64,000 nucleotides of DNA from Candidatus Defluviilinea proxima. GTDB taxonomy: Bacteria; Chloroflexota; Anaerolineae; Anaerolineales; Villigracilaceae. The DNA is taken from positions 3,115,501-3,179,500 of the forward strand of contig JADKIW010000001.1 of the NCBI GenBank assembly GCA_016721115.1, given 5' to 3'. The notes beneath the pieces were generated by a model. It made no database searches, had not been told where the DNA came from, and saw only the letters and a program-made list of their open reading frames with translations. Below are positions 34,964 to 43,328 of this stretch, piece by piece; within the stretch, counting starts at the first letter, position 1; every line of letters begins with the position of its first letter. A program made the translations under genes and the position numbers.

Positions 34964-35093
34964 GTGTGTGTATAACAGACCAAGGACAATGGACCTTGGA
35001 CGATGAATTATGGTCTATCGTCAATGATCCACGGTCAAACCAATTATTGTAATGAAAGAAACCAAAGTAACTACTGAAAGCTGAGAGCCAGAC

Positions 35094-36953
35094 ATGCAAA
35101 TCGAACGAACCGATCTCCGAAACATCGCCATCATCGCGCACGTTGACCACGGCAAGACCACGCTCGTAGATGGTCTCTTGCGCCAATCGCACACCTTCCG
35201 TGATAACCAGCACGTCGAAGAACGCGTCATGGATTCTAACGACCTCGAACGCGAGCGCGGTATCACCATCCTTGCCAAGAACACCGCTATCACGCTCAAC
35301 GACCCCAGCACTGGCAAGCCCATCAAGATCAACATCGTGGATACGCCCGGACATGCCGACTTTGGCGGCGAGGTTGAGCGCGTTATGAACATGGTGGACG
35401 GCGTGCTCCTGCTCGTGGATGCCGCTGAAGGTCCCATGCCGCAGACCCGTTTCGTTCTCAAGAAGGCCCTCTCGATGGGTCACAAGGCCATCGTTGTCAT
35501 CAACAAAGTGGATCGCAAAGATGCTGAGCCTGCCCGCGTGCTCAATGAGACTTTTGACCTCTTCATCGAACTTGGCGCTTCCGAAGAACAAGCGGATTTC
35601 CCCGTCATTTACGCTGTGGGAATTGACCAACGCGCCGGGCTGACCCCGGAGTTGGGCCCTGACCTTCAGCCTCTCTTTGACGTGATCCTTAAACACATCC
35701 CTGCGCCCAAAGTGGATTCTGACGCACCCCTGCAATTGCTTGTCACCATGCTCGGGTATGATGACTACCGCGGTGTCACTGCCATTGGACGTGTCTTCGC
35801 TGGTACGATCAAGGCCAACCAGAAACTTGCACGCTTGACTGTGGACGGTCGTAACCTCCCAGAACAAGCTAAATATCTATATACCTTCCAAGGCTTGAAC
35901 AAAGTTGAAATTCAGTCAGCCACTGCTGGCGATATCGTTTCGCTCGTTGGTTTGAACGAGATCGGCATCGGCGAAACACTTGCCGACCCTACCAATCCTG
36001 TTGCGCTTCCCACTATCAAAGTGGAAGAGCCCACGGTCCGTATGACGTTTGGGGTGAATACCTCTCCGTTTGCAGGCACCGAAGGCAAGTGGGGCACATC
36101 GCGTAAACTGCGCGAACGCCTTTACGATGAACTCCGCACCAACGTTGCTCTGCGCGTGGAAGATACCGAATCCGCTGAAAACTTTTTGGTCTCCGGGCGC
36201 GGTGAGTTGCATCTCGGCATTCTCATCGAAACCATGCGACGTGAAGGATACGAATTTCAAGTCTCCCGCCCTGAAGTGATCTATCACAAAGCGGAAGACG
36301 GCGCGTTACTCGAACCCTTTGAAGAAGTCCACATTGAAACCAGCAACGAGACCGTCGGTGCTGTGGTGGAAATGCTTGGAGTGAGACGAGGCCTCATGCA
36401 GGAGATGCATGACGAAGGTCAAGGAATGACGCGCATGGTCTTCATCGCACCGACACGCGGCTTGCTCGGCTTCCGTTATCAGTTCCTCACATCCACCCGT
36501 GGCGCAGGCGTTATGCACACCATCTTCCACGGCTATGATGAAATGGCTGGTCCCATGTCCACACGCACGACCGGCTCGTTGGTAGCGTGGGAAGCAGGCG
36601 ACTCCACTGCGTATGCGTTGAAGAACGCGGAAGATCGCGGCACGCTGTTCATTGGCCCAGGCGTCAAAGTGTATGAAGGCATGGTCATCGGCGAAAACAC
36701 GCGCGGACAAGATATGCCCATCAACGTCTGCAAAAAGAAGCACCTGACCAACATCCGTTCAGCGGGTGCTGACATGGAAATTCGCCTCACACCGCCCCGG
36801 CGCATGTCTCTTGATGAAGCGATCGAGTATCTCTCTGACGATGAATTGCTCGAGATCACGCCCGAGTCGTATCGTATTCGCAAGCGCATTCTTAAGACCG
36901 ATGAACGTGGTAAGCAGACTAAGAAGATCAAGGAGCAAATGGGGGAAGAATAG
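35094..36953 (+). CDS. typA: translational GTPase TypA/BipA
   Basis: 619 residues, full length. G1 is AHVDHGKTT (15-23), G2 RERGITILAKNT, G3 DTPGHADFGGEV, G4 NKVDRKDAEP, followed by EF-G-like domains II, III and V and the TypA-specific C-terminal domain with KKKHLTNIRSAGADMEIRLTPPRRMSLDEAIE. TypA binds the ribosome and aids assembly and stress adaptation. It stands alone with a terminator behind it. The Shine-Dalgarno is weak (GAGAG). Confidence 0.97.
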   Translation: MQIERTDLRNIAIIAHVDHGKTTLVDGLLRQSHTFRDNQHVEERVMDSNDLERERGITILAKNTAITLNDPSTGKPIKINIVDTPGHADFGGEVERVMNMVDGVLLLVDAAEGPMPQTRFVLKKALSMGHKAIVVINKVDRKDAEPARVLNETFDLFIELGASEEQADFPVIYAVGIDQRAGLTPELGPDLQPLFDVILKHIPAPKVDSDAPLQLLVTMLGYDDYRGVTAIGRVFAGTIKANQKLARLTVDGRNLPEQAKYLYTFQGLNKVEIQSATAGDIVSLVGLNEIGIGETLADPTNPVALPTIKVEEPTVRMTFGVNTSPFAGTEGKWGTSRKLRERLYDELRTNVALRVEDTESAENFLVSGRGELHLGILIETMRREGYEFQVSRPEVIYHKAEDGALLEPFEEVHIETSNETVGAVVEMLGVRRGLMQEMHDEGQGMTRMVFIAPTRGLLGFRYQFLTSTRGAGVMHTIFHGYDEMAGPMSTRTTGSLVAWEAGDSTAYALKNAEDRGTLFIGPGVKVYEGMVIGENTRGQDMPINVCKKKHLTNIRSAGADMEIRLTPPRRMSLDEAIEYLSDDELLEITPESYRIRKRILKTDERGKQTKKIKEQMGEE

Positions 36954-36973
36954 ATTTACTTATTTTGTAAATC

Positions 36974-37019
36974 AAGCGGTCGCGTGAACTATAGAGTTCA
37001 TGCGACCGCTTTTCTTTTT
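36974..37019. terminator. bidirectional terminator after typA
   Basis: Arms of 17 bases (aagcggtcgcgtgaact / agttcatgcgaccgctt, one G-T pair) with loop atag and a T-rich tail; an A/T-rich left flank allows use by the convergent minus-strand lipoprotein gene. Confidence 0.9.
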
Positions 37020-37037
37020 AGAAGTCTGCGATGTATT

Positions 37038-37829
37038 TTAAGGGCACGTCAAATTGATAGGAGTACTTCTCGCGGACCCCGCCGGGCTGTATGCCTCGAT
37101 GTAATACGTTACGCTTTCGCCTGCCACCAACGGAATGGTTTCTGTATACACAGCGGAGTTGGCTGGCAGTTCGGCGATCACTACATTGTCTCGAATGATG
37201 CGATAGCCAGCTTCGTTTTCTGATTGATCTGTCCACTTGATGGTTACTTCCATCTGACCAGTCACTGCATTACAGTAAAAGTCCCATTTCTTAACGGAAG
37301 GCGCAACAGGCGGTGCAGGTGTGATCGTGGGTGGCGGAGTGAGTGTTGGCACAACCCAATAACTGCCGGTCAGTTCTACATATTCTCCCCACAACCAACA
37401 ACTACCCGTTGGGCTTTCGCTGGATTTCACAAGCCAGTAGTTGTTTGGATCGTAGCGTCCAATGATCTCCAGCTTTTTGTTCGGTAGATAAGCAAAAAGT
37501 ATTTCGTAATCCAAGCTTGGCCCTTCGCGGCAATTCGTCTGTTCGCGGATTTTAAGCATCGGGACAGAATATGTAGGTGTGATGGTAAGTGTGGGGCCTT
37601 TGGTCACGGTTGCTGTTGGATTTGGCGTCTGCGAGAAAGTCGCAGTGATCGGAACGTCACCGCCGTTACGACGGCCTTCCATCAGGGTTGCTTCAATGGC
37701 GGTAGCGGCTTTATCGTTGACAGAAAGTGCTGGTTGTTCTGCCGCGCCCGGTAAATTGCAGGCCAGGATCGCTAAAACTAAAACAATGGACGTGAAAATT
37801 AATCGTGTTGTGTGCTTCATGTGACTCAT
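37038..37829 (-). CDS. SH3b/FnIII lipoprotein
   Basis: 263 residues. The lipobox is AILAC (C24). A Thr/Pro linker leads to a bacterial SH3-type domain at about 92-150 (MLKIREQTNCREGPSLDYEIL, SCWLWGEYVEL), then a FnIII-like domain at about 175-263 (WTDQSENEAGYRIIRDNVVIAEL). Probably a cell-surface binding protein. The likely ribosome site GAGGG, 5 bases before the ATG, is inside the 3' arm of an inverted repeat (37832-37886). A second ATG at 37820 is possible. Confidence 0.8.
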   Translation of the reverse strand: MSHMKHTTRLIFTSIVLVLAILACNLPGAAEQPALSVNDKAATAIEATLMEGRRNGGDVPITATFSQTPNPTATVTKGPTLTITPTYSVPMLKIREQTNCREGPSLDYEILFAYLPNKKLEIIGRYDPNNYWLVKSSESPTGSCWLWGEYVELTGSYWVVPTLTPPPTITPAPPVAPSVKKWDFYCNAVTGQMEVTIKWTDQSENEAGYRIIRDNVVIAELPANSAVYTETIPLVAGESVTYYIEAYSPAGSARSTPINLTCP

Positions 37830-37831
37830 GG

Positions 37832-37886
37832 TTGCCCTCGGCGTTTGGATACTGGATCTATTCTAATCCTATAACGCCGAGGGCAA
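37832..37886. promoter_or_regulatory. hairpin covering the ribosome site of the SH3b lipoprotein
   Basis: Perfect 14-base arms ttgccctcggcgtt (37832-37845) and aacgccgagggcaa (37873-37886), 27-base loop. On the minus strand the arm next to the start contains GAGGG at Shine-Dalgarno distance from the ATG at 37829. It could sequester the ribosome site, or end the upstream transcript. Confidence 0.6.
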
Positions 37887-37899
37887 GCTTCTCGTTCCA

Positions 37900-38784
37900 T
37901 TATGGACAATATTTTATTGGCATACCCAATACAGAACCGTTCGGATAGGATGATGTATTCCCTGCGTTGTCTTTGGCGAAGAACTGATATTGGAACGTAC
38001 CATTCTGTGTACCGAGTTCTCCAGCCGCTTCTGCGCCGATGGTGTACATGAATCCGTTCACGCCGCCAGATGCATTGTCATTTGCTGTGACTGTATGCCA
38101 ACTTCCCGTATATCCTCCATCACTGAGGTAACGGTATTTTAGCCAAACTGAATCGACACCATTTCCATTGTCGGTTACACGGATGGCGACTTGGATCATG
38201 TTGCTGGTGCAGTTAGATGGATAGGACATTTCTGCTACGAGAGCCGTCGGGCCGGTTAGAAGCGGACCATTGCTAGCGACGGCGGTAGGTGTGGGTGGAG
38301 CGGCAATGACTGATAATCCGTCCACTGAGCCGGTGGTGTGGCCTGTAGAAGCGGAGATCCAGCAGTTGGTGGAGCCGGTCAAAACATACCACCAACTCTT
38401 ATCGTTATTGCGCCCGGCCAAAGAGAGATATGCACCGGGGGCAAACGAAGTGATCTTGTCATAAACAGTATCTGGACCAGAGCGGCAATTGGCTCCAATA
38501 TCCACAACAAAGAAACTTCCATTTGGTGTGGCGCTGGGGAGATTTTGTACAGGCGCGGCTGTTGCAGTGGGTAATGTAATGGCCGTTGTAGGTTCAAGCG
38601 TCTGCGTGCTGGTTGGGCTGGGAGTTTGCGTGGTAAGCAGTGCTCTGCTGGTTAACGTAAGTGCTACCGATGTGTTGATCTCTTGTAATGGTTGTTCATC
38701 GCTGGTGCTGGATGGGAGATTGCACGAAGCCAGGATTAAGATCATGACCATTGCAACGATGAATATGGGTTTGCTAAATTTCAC
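37900..38784 (-). CDS. SH3b-type surface lipoprotein
   Basis: 294 residues from a GTG start, chosen because AAGGAG lies 7 bases ahead. The lipobox is LILASC (C21). After a Thr-rich linker there is an SH3-type domain at about 90-150 (FFVVDIGANCRSGPDTVYDKI, WWYVLTGSTNCWISAS), then a beta-sandwich domain containing a possible Ig-like fold (VAIRVTDNGNGVDSVWLKYRY). Same architecture as the neighbour at 37038. Function: presumed cell-wall or surface-ligand binding. Confidence 0.8.
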   Translation of the reverse strand: MKFSKPIFIVAMVMILILASCNLPSSTSDEQPLQEINTSVALTLTSRALLTTQTPSPTSTQTLEPTTAITLPTATAAPVQNLPSATPNGSFFVVDIGANCRSGPDTVYDKITSFAPGAYLSLAGRNNDKSWWYVLTGSTNCWISASTGHTTGSVDGLSVIAAPPTPTAVASNGPLLTGPTALVAEMSYPSNCTSNMIQVAIRVTDNGNGVDSVWLKYRYLSDGGYTGSWHTVTANDNASGGVNGFMYTIGAEAAGELGTQNGTFQYQFFAKDNAGNTSSYPNGSVLGMPIKYCP

Positions 38785-38857
38785 TTAAGACTCTCCTTGA
38801 ATTTGATAGACAAGATTTTATATTCGATGTATCTATCCGTAGATACTGAACTGCTTT

Positions 38858-39670
38858 TTATGGCTTACAGTTCAAGACGGTCACGCCGCCATAGGTTGGC
38901 GTTTCATCGTACGTAGATTCATTACTCATGTGGATATAGTATTGCAGATCGCCAGTATATGAACCAAGTGACGGCTTGCTTTGGATCGCACCAACCCATT
39001 GTGCACCGCTGGTGTTGGTCATTTTCTCTGCAAACCATTCTCCTCCGCCAATGGAGTAGTATAGCGTAGCGGCTGTGGTATTCGTAATGATAATGGATAC
39101 CTGTACGCGATTGGGGCCACCGCACCCCTCTACATTGTACAACTGATTACCAGAGATAATTGGCGTCTGGTAAATTGGGCGATCTGCGGTGGGTACTGCC
39201 GTGGGTGTATCTGTAGGAAGTGGGGTAGGCGTGAATGTAGCAGTGGGCACCAGCGTTGGCGTGGATGTGAATACTGGGGTTGGGGTCGCGCCGATTACTG
39301 TGATGTTGACGGCCGCGTAGTTGCTCCAGGTTCCGCCGGTCGTCTGTCCGCGGACTTGGACAAGGTACTGCCCGGGCTGAGATGGAGTCCATTTTTGGCC
39401 GATCACAAACAAAGTTAAGGAAGAATCGGGGTTTTCGTCCGTACGGACAACCTGCCCATTTGCAGATAATTCTACACGCGCGATCCCTGTCAAATCAGTT
39501 GTGTGGGAGACGATCTCGATCTCTCCTAAGGGGAATGTTGTTCCCTCGAGCGGAGAATCGATCCACGCATTGGGTATGCTTTGGAATTGAGGCTCTGGTG
39601 TTGTAGTTGCACCGCAGGCAGAGACGAATATGCTGATCATCAAGATGGTTAACGTAAGCTGTCGTTTCAT
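38858..39670 (-). CDS. Ig-like-domain lipoprotein
   Basis: 270 residues from the ATG at 39670; the frame extends to 39709 but that would bury the signal peptide. Lipobox IFVSAC (C19). An Ig-like domain follows (IDSPLEGTTFPLGEIEIVSHTTD... VRGQTTGG), then a Thr/Pro-rich linker of TPT/PTA units and a C-terminal beta domain (VQVSIIITNTTAATLYYSIGG). The start is 5 bases after the stop of the upstream gene, with AGGAAGG inside that gene's end. Part of a four-locus lipoprotein cluster. Confidence 0.8.
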   Translation of the reverse strand: MKRQLTLTILMISIFVSACGATTTPEPQFQSIPNAWIDSPLEGTTFPLGEIEIVSHTTDLTGIARVELSANGQVVRTDENPDSSLTLFVIGQKWTPSQPGQYLVQVRGQTTGGTWSNYAAVNITVIGATPTPVFTSTPTLVPTATFTPTPLPTDTPTAVPTADRPIYQTPIISGNQLYNVEGCGGPNRVQVSIIITNTTAATLYYSIGGGEWFAEKMTNTSGAQWVGAIQSKPSLGSYTGDLQYYIHMSNESTYDETPTYGGVTVLNCKP

Positions 39671-39675
39671 AGTTT

Positions 39676-41295
39676 CTATTCGCCTTCCTGTGCGATCTGT
39701 GAGATCCATTCATCACTGGTTTGGCTGGTGGATTGTGAGAAGGGTGTGGTTCCGGCAGGTGGTGCGATGAAACTGGTGGAGCAAGCCGCTTGAGCCGTCA
39801 TGGTGGTGGTAGAGCCGAAGTAAAGATATTGCCAATCGTCGTACATATCTCCGTAGTAGTTTTGTAGTTGCGAGCCGTTGTAATGACCTGCATATATTTC
39901 TTCACGGCCTGGTAACCAGAACCCATCTCCGCCAGGCGGGTAAACGCCGCGTTTTTCTGTGAGGGCAAAGGTCAGGCTGGTGGATTCGCCTGGTGCGAGT
40001 TGTGGCACAGGGACGTGAACGTTTTTAAAGACCGGTCCGCTGATGGGGGTGCCTTGCCAGTATTGTAGGTTGCCAGTTTGATAATCGGCTCCAATAAAGA
40101 CCTGTTGACCTGCCCAGGAATTATTTTCTGCATAGGATGAGACATTGACCGCGCATGACGTGTTATACAACTGCGGGTCGGGGAAGGCCGAATCTGGCGC
40201 ATCGGTACGACGGGTAAGCTGTACTGTAATAACGGCGGGCTCAAGTTGCCCTTCATGCATGGGCTTGGCTTTGACCTCTGGCGGGAGGCAGAGCGGTTCG
40301 ATACCGTTGTCGTGCGCTTCCTGTTCGCCCATGCAGGCTGAGTCTGCGAATTGGGATTCCACTTCGGCAACGGTGGCATCAATACCCTGACGGATCAAGT
40401 CCTTGCATTCTTCAGGGCAGGGAACGCCTGTTTGCTCGGCGATCTGTTCGGCGATGAGGTCGGTTAACTCGCCTTTGCCTTTTTCGATAAGTTCATCGTA
40501 ATTGGGCAAGGATGGCGGAAGCCCGACATATGTCAGCGCAGCGTTGACGGCCACTTCTGCTACGGCGTGACAAGCATCTTTCACTGTCTGGCTTTCCGTG
40601 ATGAGATTGGCTTGTAGACAGATGGGGTTGTATTCGGCGATGATGTCTACAACGAAGCCTTTGAGCGTGTTGTACACGGCCGCAACTGTGTTGACCGCCT
40701 CTTTTAGGAAACTGCCGATCTTTTCCCATGTGGAAGGTTCTTCATACACATAAGGTGCGGGGCAAAGGTTTGTTCCGGGAGCGGTTAGATACCAGTAAGT
40801 TTTTATAACGTCGTTGGGATTAAGGTTGGATGGGTTATACGTCCATGCAGGATCATAGTATGGATTTTCTGTTATCGTGACGCAATAGCGGTAATCGTAA
40901 TCAGGGAAGTGAATCGGTTTGAAGTCTGTAATCTCAATATCGTAAGTAACAGGCGGTGGTGGTGGCAGAGCCGCTGTAGGAACGACCACATTTGCAGGTG
41001 CTTGAATTGTCAGTGTTGCGGTGTTGGATGGTGTGCAATCAGGCTGGCCGTTGATCAGAGGGATCACGCGCGCGTAGAAGATCAGATCTTCGCCATAGTA
41101 TTTGGGAAATTCAACGGTGAAGGTTGAATTATTCCCTGCGCTACCTACGTGTCCGCTGGTGTAGAGATAAGCGGGCTCCAATTCACAAGTGGAGGTGAAG
41201 GGCTGGGTTGAAGTTTGCCAAAGTCCGTCACTCGCCGGGAGGAGCCTGCCAGCGCAGGGTATGGTTGCCTCCGTTGGATGTGACATGTTCCGCAA
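39676..41295 (-). CDS. C-terminal part of a split surface lipoprotein (frameshift)
   Basis: Up to 539 residues but lacking any signal peptide. The first 20 residues are only an alternate-frame reading of the upstream gene; recognisable sequence starts at DGLWQTSTQPFTSTCELEP, the second half of an Ig/FnIII-like domain whose first half ends the upstream frame. Later regions include a Pro-rich linker, a cysteine-containing helical region (residues about 215-340) and a beta-rich C-terminus (FGSTTTMTAQAACSTSF). Removing one G from GGG at 41237-41239 joins both frames into one protein of about 886 residues. Confidence 0.7.
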   Translation of the reverse strand: MRNMSHPTEATIPCAGRLLPASDGLWQTSTQPFTSTCELEPAYLYTSGHVGSAGNNSTFTVEFPKYYGEDLIFYARVIPLINGQPDCTPSNTATLTIQAPANVVVPTAALPPPPPVTYDIEITDFKPIHFPDYDYRYCVTITENPYYDPAWTYNPSNLNPNDVIKTYWYLTAPGTNLCPAPYVYEEPSTWEKIGSFLKEAVNTVAAVYNTLKGFVVDIIAEYNPICLQANLITESQTVKDACHAVAEVAVNAALTYVGLPPSLPNYDELIEKGKGELTDLIAEQIAEQTGVPCPEECKDLIRQGIDATVAEVESQFADSACMGEQEAHDNGIEPLCLPPEVKAKPMHEGQLEPAVITVQLTRRTDAPDSAFPDPQLYNTSCAVNVSSYAENNSWAGQQVFIGADYQTGNLQYWQGTPISGPVFKNVHVPVPQLAPGESTSLTFALTEKRGVYPPGGDGFWLPGREEIYAGHYNGSQLQNYYGDMYDDWQYLYFGSTTTMTAQAACSTSFIAPPAGTTPFSQSTSQTSDEWISQIAQEGE

Positions 41296-42337
41296 AGGAG
41301 CCGGTCACTTCGCCTTGTGAGCAATTGGTGCCTGCGTTGCAGATCTCAAGTTGGCCGGGTAGAACGACCCAAGGGGTATTGTCTTTGCTGGCGGCAATGA
41401 TACGCTCAAAACGTCCGATATGGACGAGTGCCCCACCTTGCCAGCCCCATGCATCTACCGTGACGTGGATGTCTTTGGATGGTGCAGATGCCAGCAACGG
41501 GGCGAGAATTTCATCGAGATCAAAGAATCCGTTTTTGGGTTTGAGGAATTCGCCTTGATTGCGCGGTACGCGACTCCAGGGACTGCCATCGAGTGAGATG
41601 TAGTAATAGACCTGGTCGACGAAGACCAATTCAGGAGAAAGAGGTGGCGTGTTGTTGTCAAAGGGGAGCTTGGCATTTAGAGGAAAGTTTGTTTGAGAAG
41701 ATGAATTTGATGATGCTGCATCTTTCTTGGGTTGCCCGGGGAAGTCCAATTTGGGGAAAGCTTGGATGATATCTTCAGGATAGCGATTTAATATTTTGAT
41801 GGGACGATCCAACGGAAGCGGAGCGGAAACGTCAGCGGGGAGAAAAGGATTGGTATTGAGAATCAGCTCCGGGGTTGTGTTGAAGCGTTCTGCCAATCCA
41901 GTGAGTGTATCCCCTGTTTGTGCTTGATAGAGTGTTGTGCTTTGCGATACGTTTGGCGATATCCAGAGGATGATGGAGTTGGATGTGTAGGTTATGCCGT
42001 CTTTACCGGTGGCACGAGCCTGCAGTGTGTGCAAGCCGGGGGCCGACGAGAACCATTTCCATTTGGCACGGTTGAATTTAGGTTCTTTTGAGTTCTCGAA
42101 GGTTGTGCCATCAGCGAGAAGCTCGATGGTTTGTACATCACCTGAAACTTGTATGGATACTGGGACGGGCGCCAAGGCGGGAAATTCTGTACCATTTGCA
42201 GGCTGAGCGATCATGATGCTAATGGCTGCGGTCTCCACTGCTTGTGGTGTTGAGGCTGGCGTGGGTGTGATCGGTAGGTTACATGATGAAATGAAAACCA
42301 TCAGAATCAAAATAACCTGCAGGTGTTTTTGGCGCAT
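41228..42337 (-). CDS. N-terminal part of the split LysM lipoprotein
   Basis: 369 residues from the ATG at 42337 (GAGGAA ribosome site 5 bases ahead). Lipobox VFISSC (C19). An Ig-like segment (ISIMIAQPANGTEFP...VSGDVQTIELLADG) is followed by one LysM domain (LYQAQTGDTLTGLAERFNTTPELIL) and a beta region ending in NHTLRWQAPPGE-stop in the middle of a domain. The continuation is in the +1 frame (see 39676-41295). Either a pseudogene, a programmed shift or an assembly error. Confidence 0.75.
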   Translation of the reverse strand: MRQKHLQVILILMVFISSCNLPITPTPASTPQAVETAAISIMIAQPANGTEFPALAPVPVSIQVSGDVQTIELLADGTTFENSKEPKFNRAKWKWFSSAPGLHTLQARATGKDGITYTSNSIILWISPNVSQSTTLYQAQTGDTLTGLAERFNTTPELILNTNPFLPADVSAPLPLDRPIKILNRYPEDIIQAFPKLDFPGQPKKDAASSNSSSQTNFPLNAKLPFDNNTPPLSPELVFVDQVYYYISLDGSPWSRVPRNQGEFLKPKNGFFDLDEILAPLLASAPSKDIHVTVDAWGWQGGALVHIGRFERIIAASKDNTPWVVLPGQLEICNAGTNCSQGEVTGSFAEHVTSNGGNHTLRWQAPPGE

Positions 42338-42385
42338 GGGTTCCTCGCTTTTGGGTATGGGCCTGGCTGGGCAATTTTGTTGTGG

Positions 42386-42424
42386 AAACGAGCAGCGCAA
42401 GATAAACTCTTGCGCTACTCGTTT
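42386..42424 (-). terminator. hairpin after the YwaF-like gene
   Basis: Arms aaacgagcagcgcaag and cttgcgctactcgttt with one mismatch and a 7-base loop, about 95 bases after the stop at 42518. The T-run is weak, so it may be a repeat-type hairpin. Confidence 0.55.
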
Positions 42425-42517
42425 CTTCACTTGTTTGACTAATGTGGATAATTTTAATCAATTATGTGCGTGATCGCTAATCCGAAAGTACTGGACTTCC
42501 CATTCGCGTGGCAGAAT

Positions 42518-43255
42518 CTAAGAGATGGCTGGTTGGCGGGTTGTAGCCAGGTCCTTGATCGCAAATGGTAGATACAGTACGAGGCAGACGATCAGCGCGA
42601 TGATTTCCAGTTGGAGGATATACCAGGGCCAGGGTGCAAGCGCGTCAATAAGGGATGGAAATTCAGGTTTGTGGGCGATGAAGAGATAATTACTGCCGAT
42701 GGCAAGATTGATGAAGAAGACAGAGACCATGTAAATATTCGTCCATAGGAAGACGCGTTTGAATGAACTCCATGTGGGGCGGTAGCATTCGACAACGGTC
42801 ATGTATAACGCGGCGAGGACAATGCCTCCATGCGATGCGAAGGTTTGAAAAGCTCGGAAGTGGGGAAAGCCATAGATACCGGCATCAGGTGTCAGTAAGG
42901 CCTGAAGCGCTCCGCCAATCCCAAGGAAATACGCCAGTTCGTAGATCGTCGAGTTTTTATTCAACATCATAATGATCGTCAGCCATACGAATACACTACA
43001 AATGTGGAGCGGCAGATTGGCTTGAATGGTGAACGTCCCGTAGTAGATGCTCCATGCGTGCCAGCTGATTTCCCAGATCAGCATCCAGATTGCCATTGCA
43101 TATCGAAATCGGCGTTTGGCAGTCTCATCCCATAAGTGGCGGGCAGGGATAAATGACAGCGCGACGACAACAACCAACCCCAATGCTGCGAGGTGTGCCT
43201 TTCCGAATAATTCAAACGGTGCGCCTGTGTAATCTTTGACGAAGAACTGTTCCAT
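42518..43255 (-). CDS. YwaF-like (TIGR02206) integral membrane protein
   Basis: 245 residues with six or seven membrane helices. The pattern of conserved aromatic and histidine residues (W..SWHAWSIYYGTFT, LPLHICSVFVWL, FPHFRAFQTFASHGGIVLAALYM) fits the YwaF/TIGR02206 family of unknown function. GGAG precedes the ATG. A single gene between the lipoprotein cluster and the esterase gene. Confidence 0.85.
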   Translation of the reverse strand: MEQFFVKDYTGAPFELFGKAHLAALGLVVVVALSFIPARHLWDETAKRRFRYAMAIWMLIWEISWHAWSIYYGTFTIQANLPLHICSVFVWLTIIMMLNKNSTIYELAYFLGIGGALQALLTPDAGIYGFPHFRAFQTFASHGGIVLAALYMTVVECYRPTWSSFKRVFLWTNIYMVSVFFINLAIGSNYLFIAHKPEFPSLIDALAPWPWYILQLEIIALIVCLVLYLPFAIKDLATTRQPAIS

Positions 43256-43328
43256 GCGATCTCCTATTGTGGATGTATTTGCAATTAAAACGCTGTCGGT
43301 CTGACGGCGTTACGCATGAGACAGTTTA

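Noticed and set aside
34923..35867. 314-residue minus-strand open frame over the start of typA
   Set aside because: It lies antisense to the conserved GTPase domain, has no family motif and no ribosome site; a codon-bias shadow.
42386..42424. tRNA or structured RNA gene
   Set aside because: A simple hairpin only; no cloverleaf or other RNA motif could be found here or elsewhere in the window.
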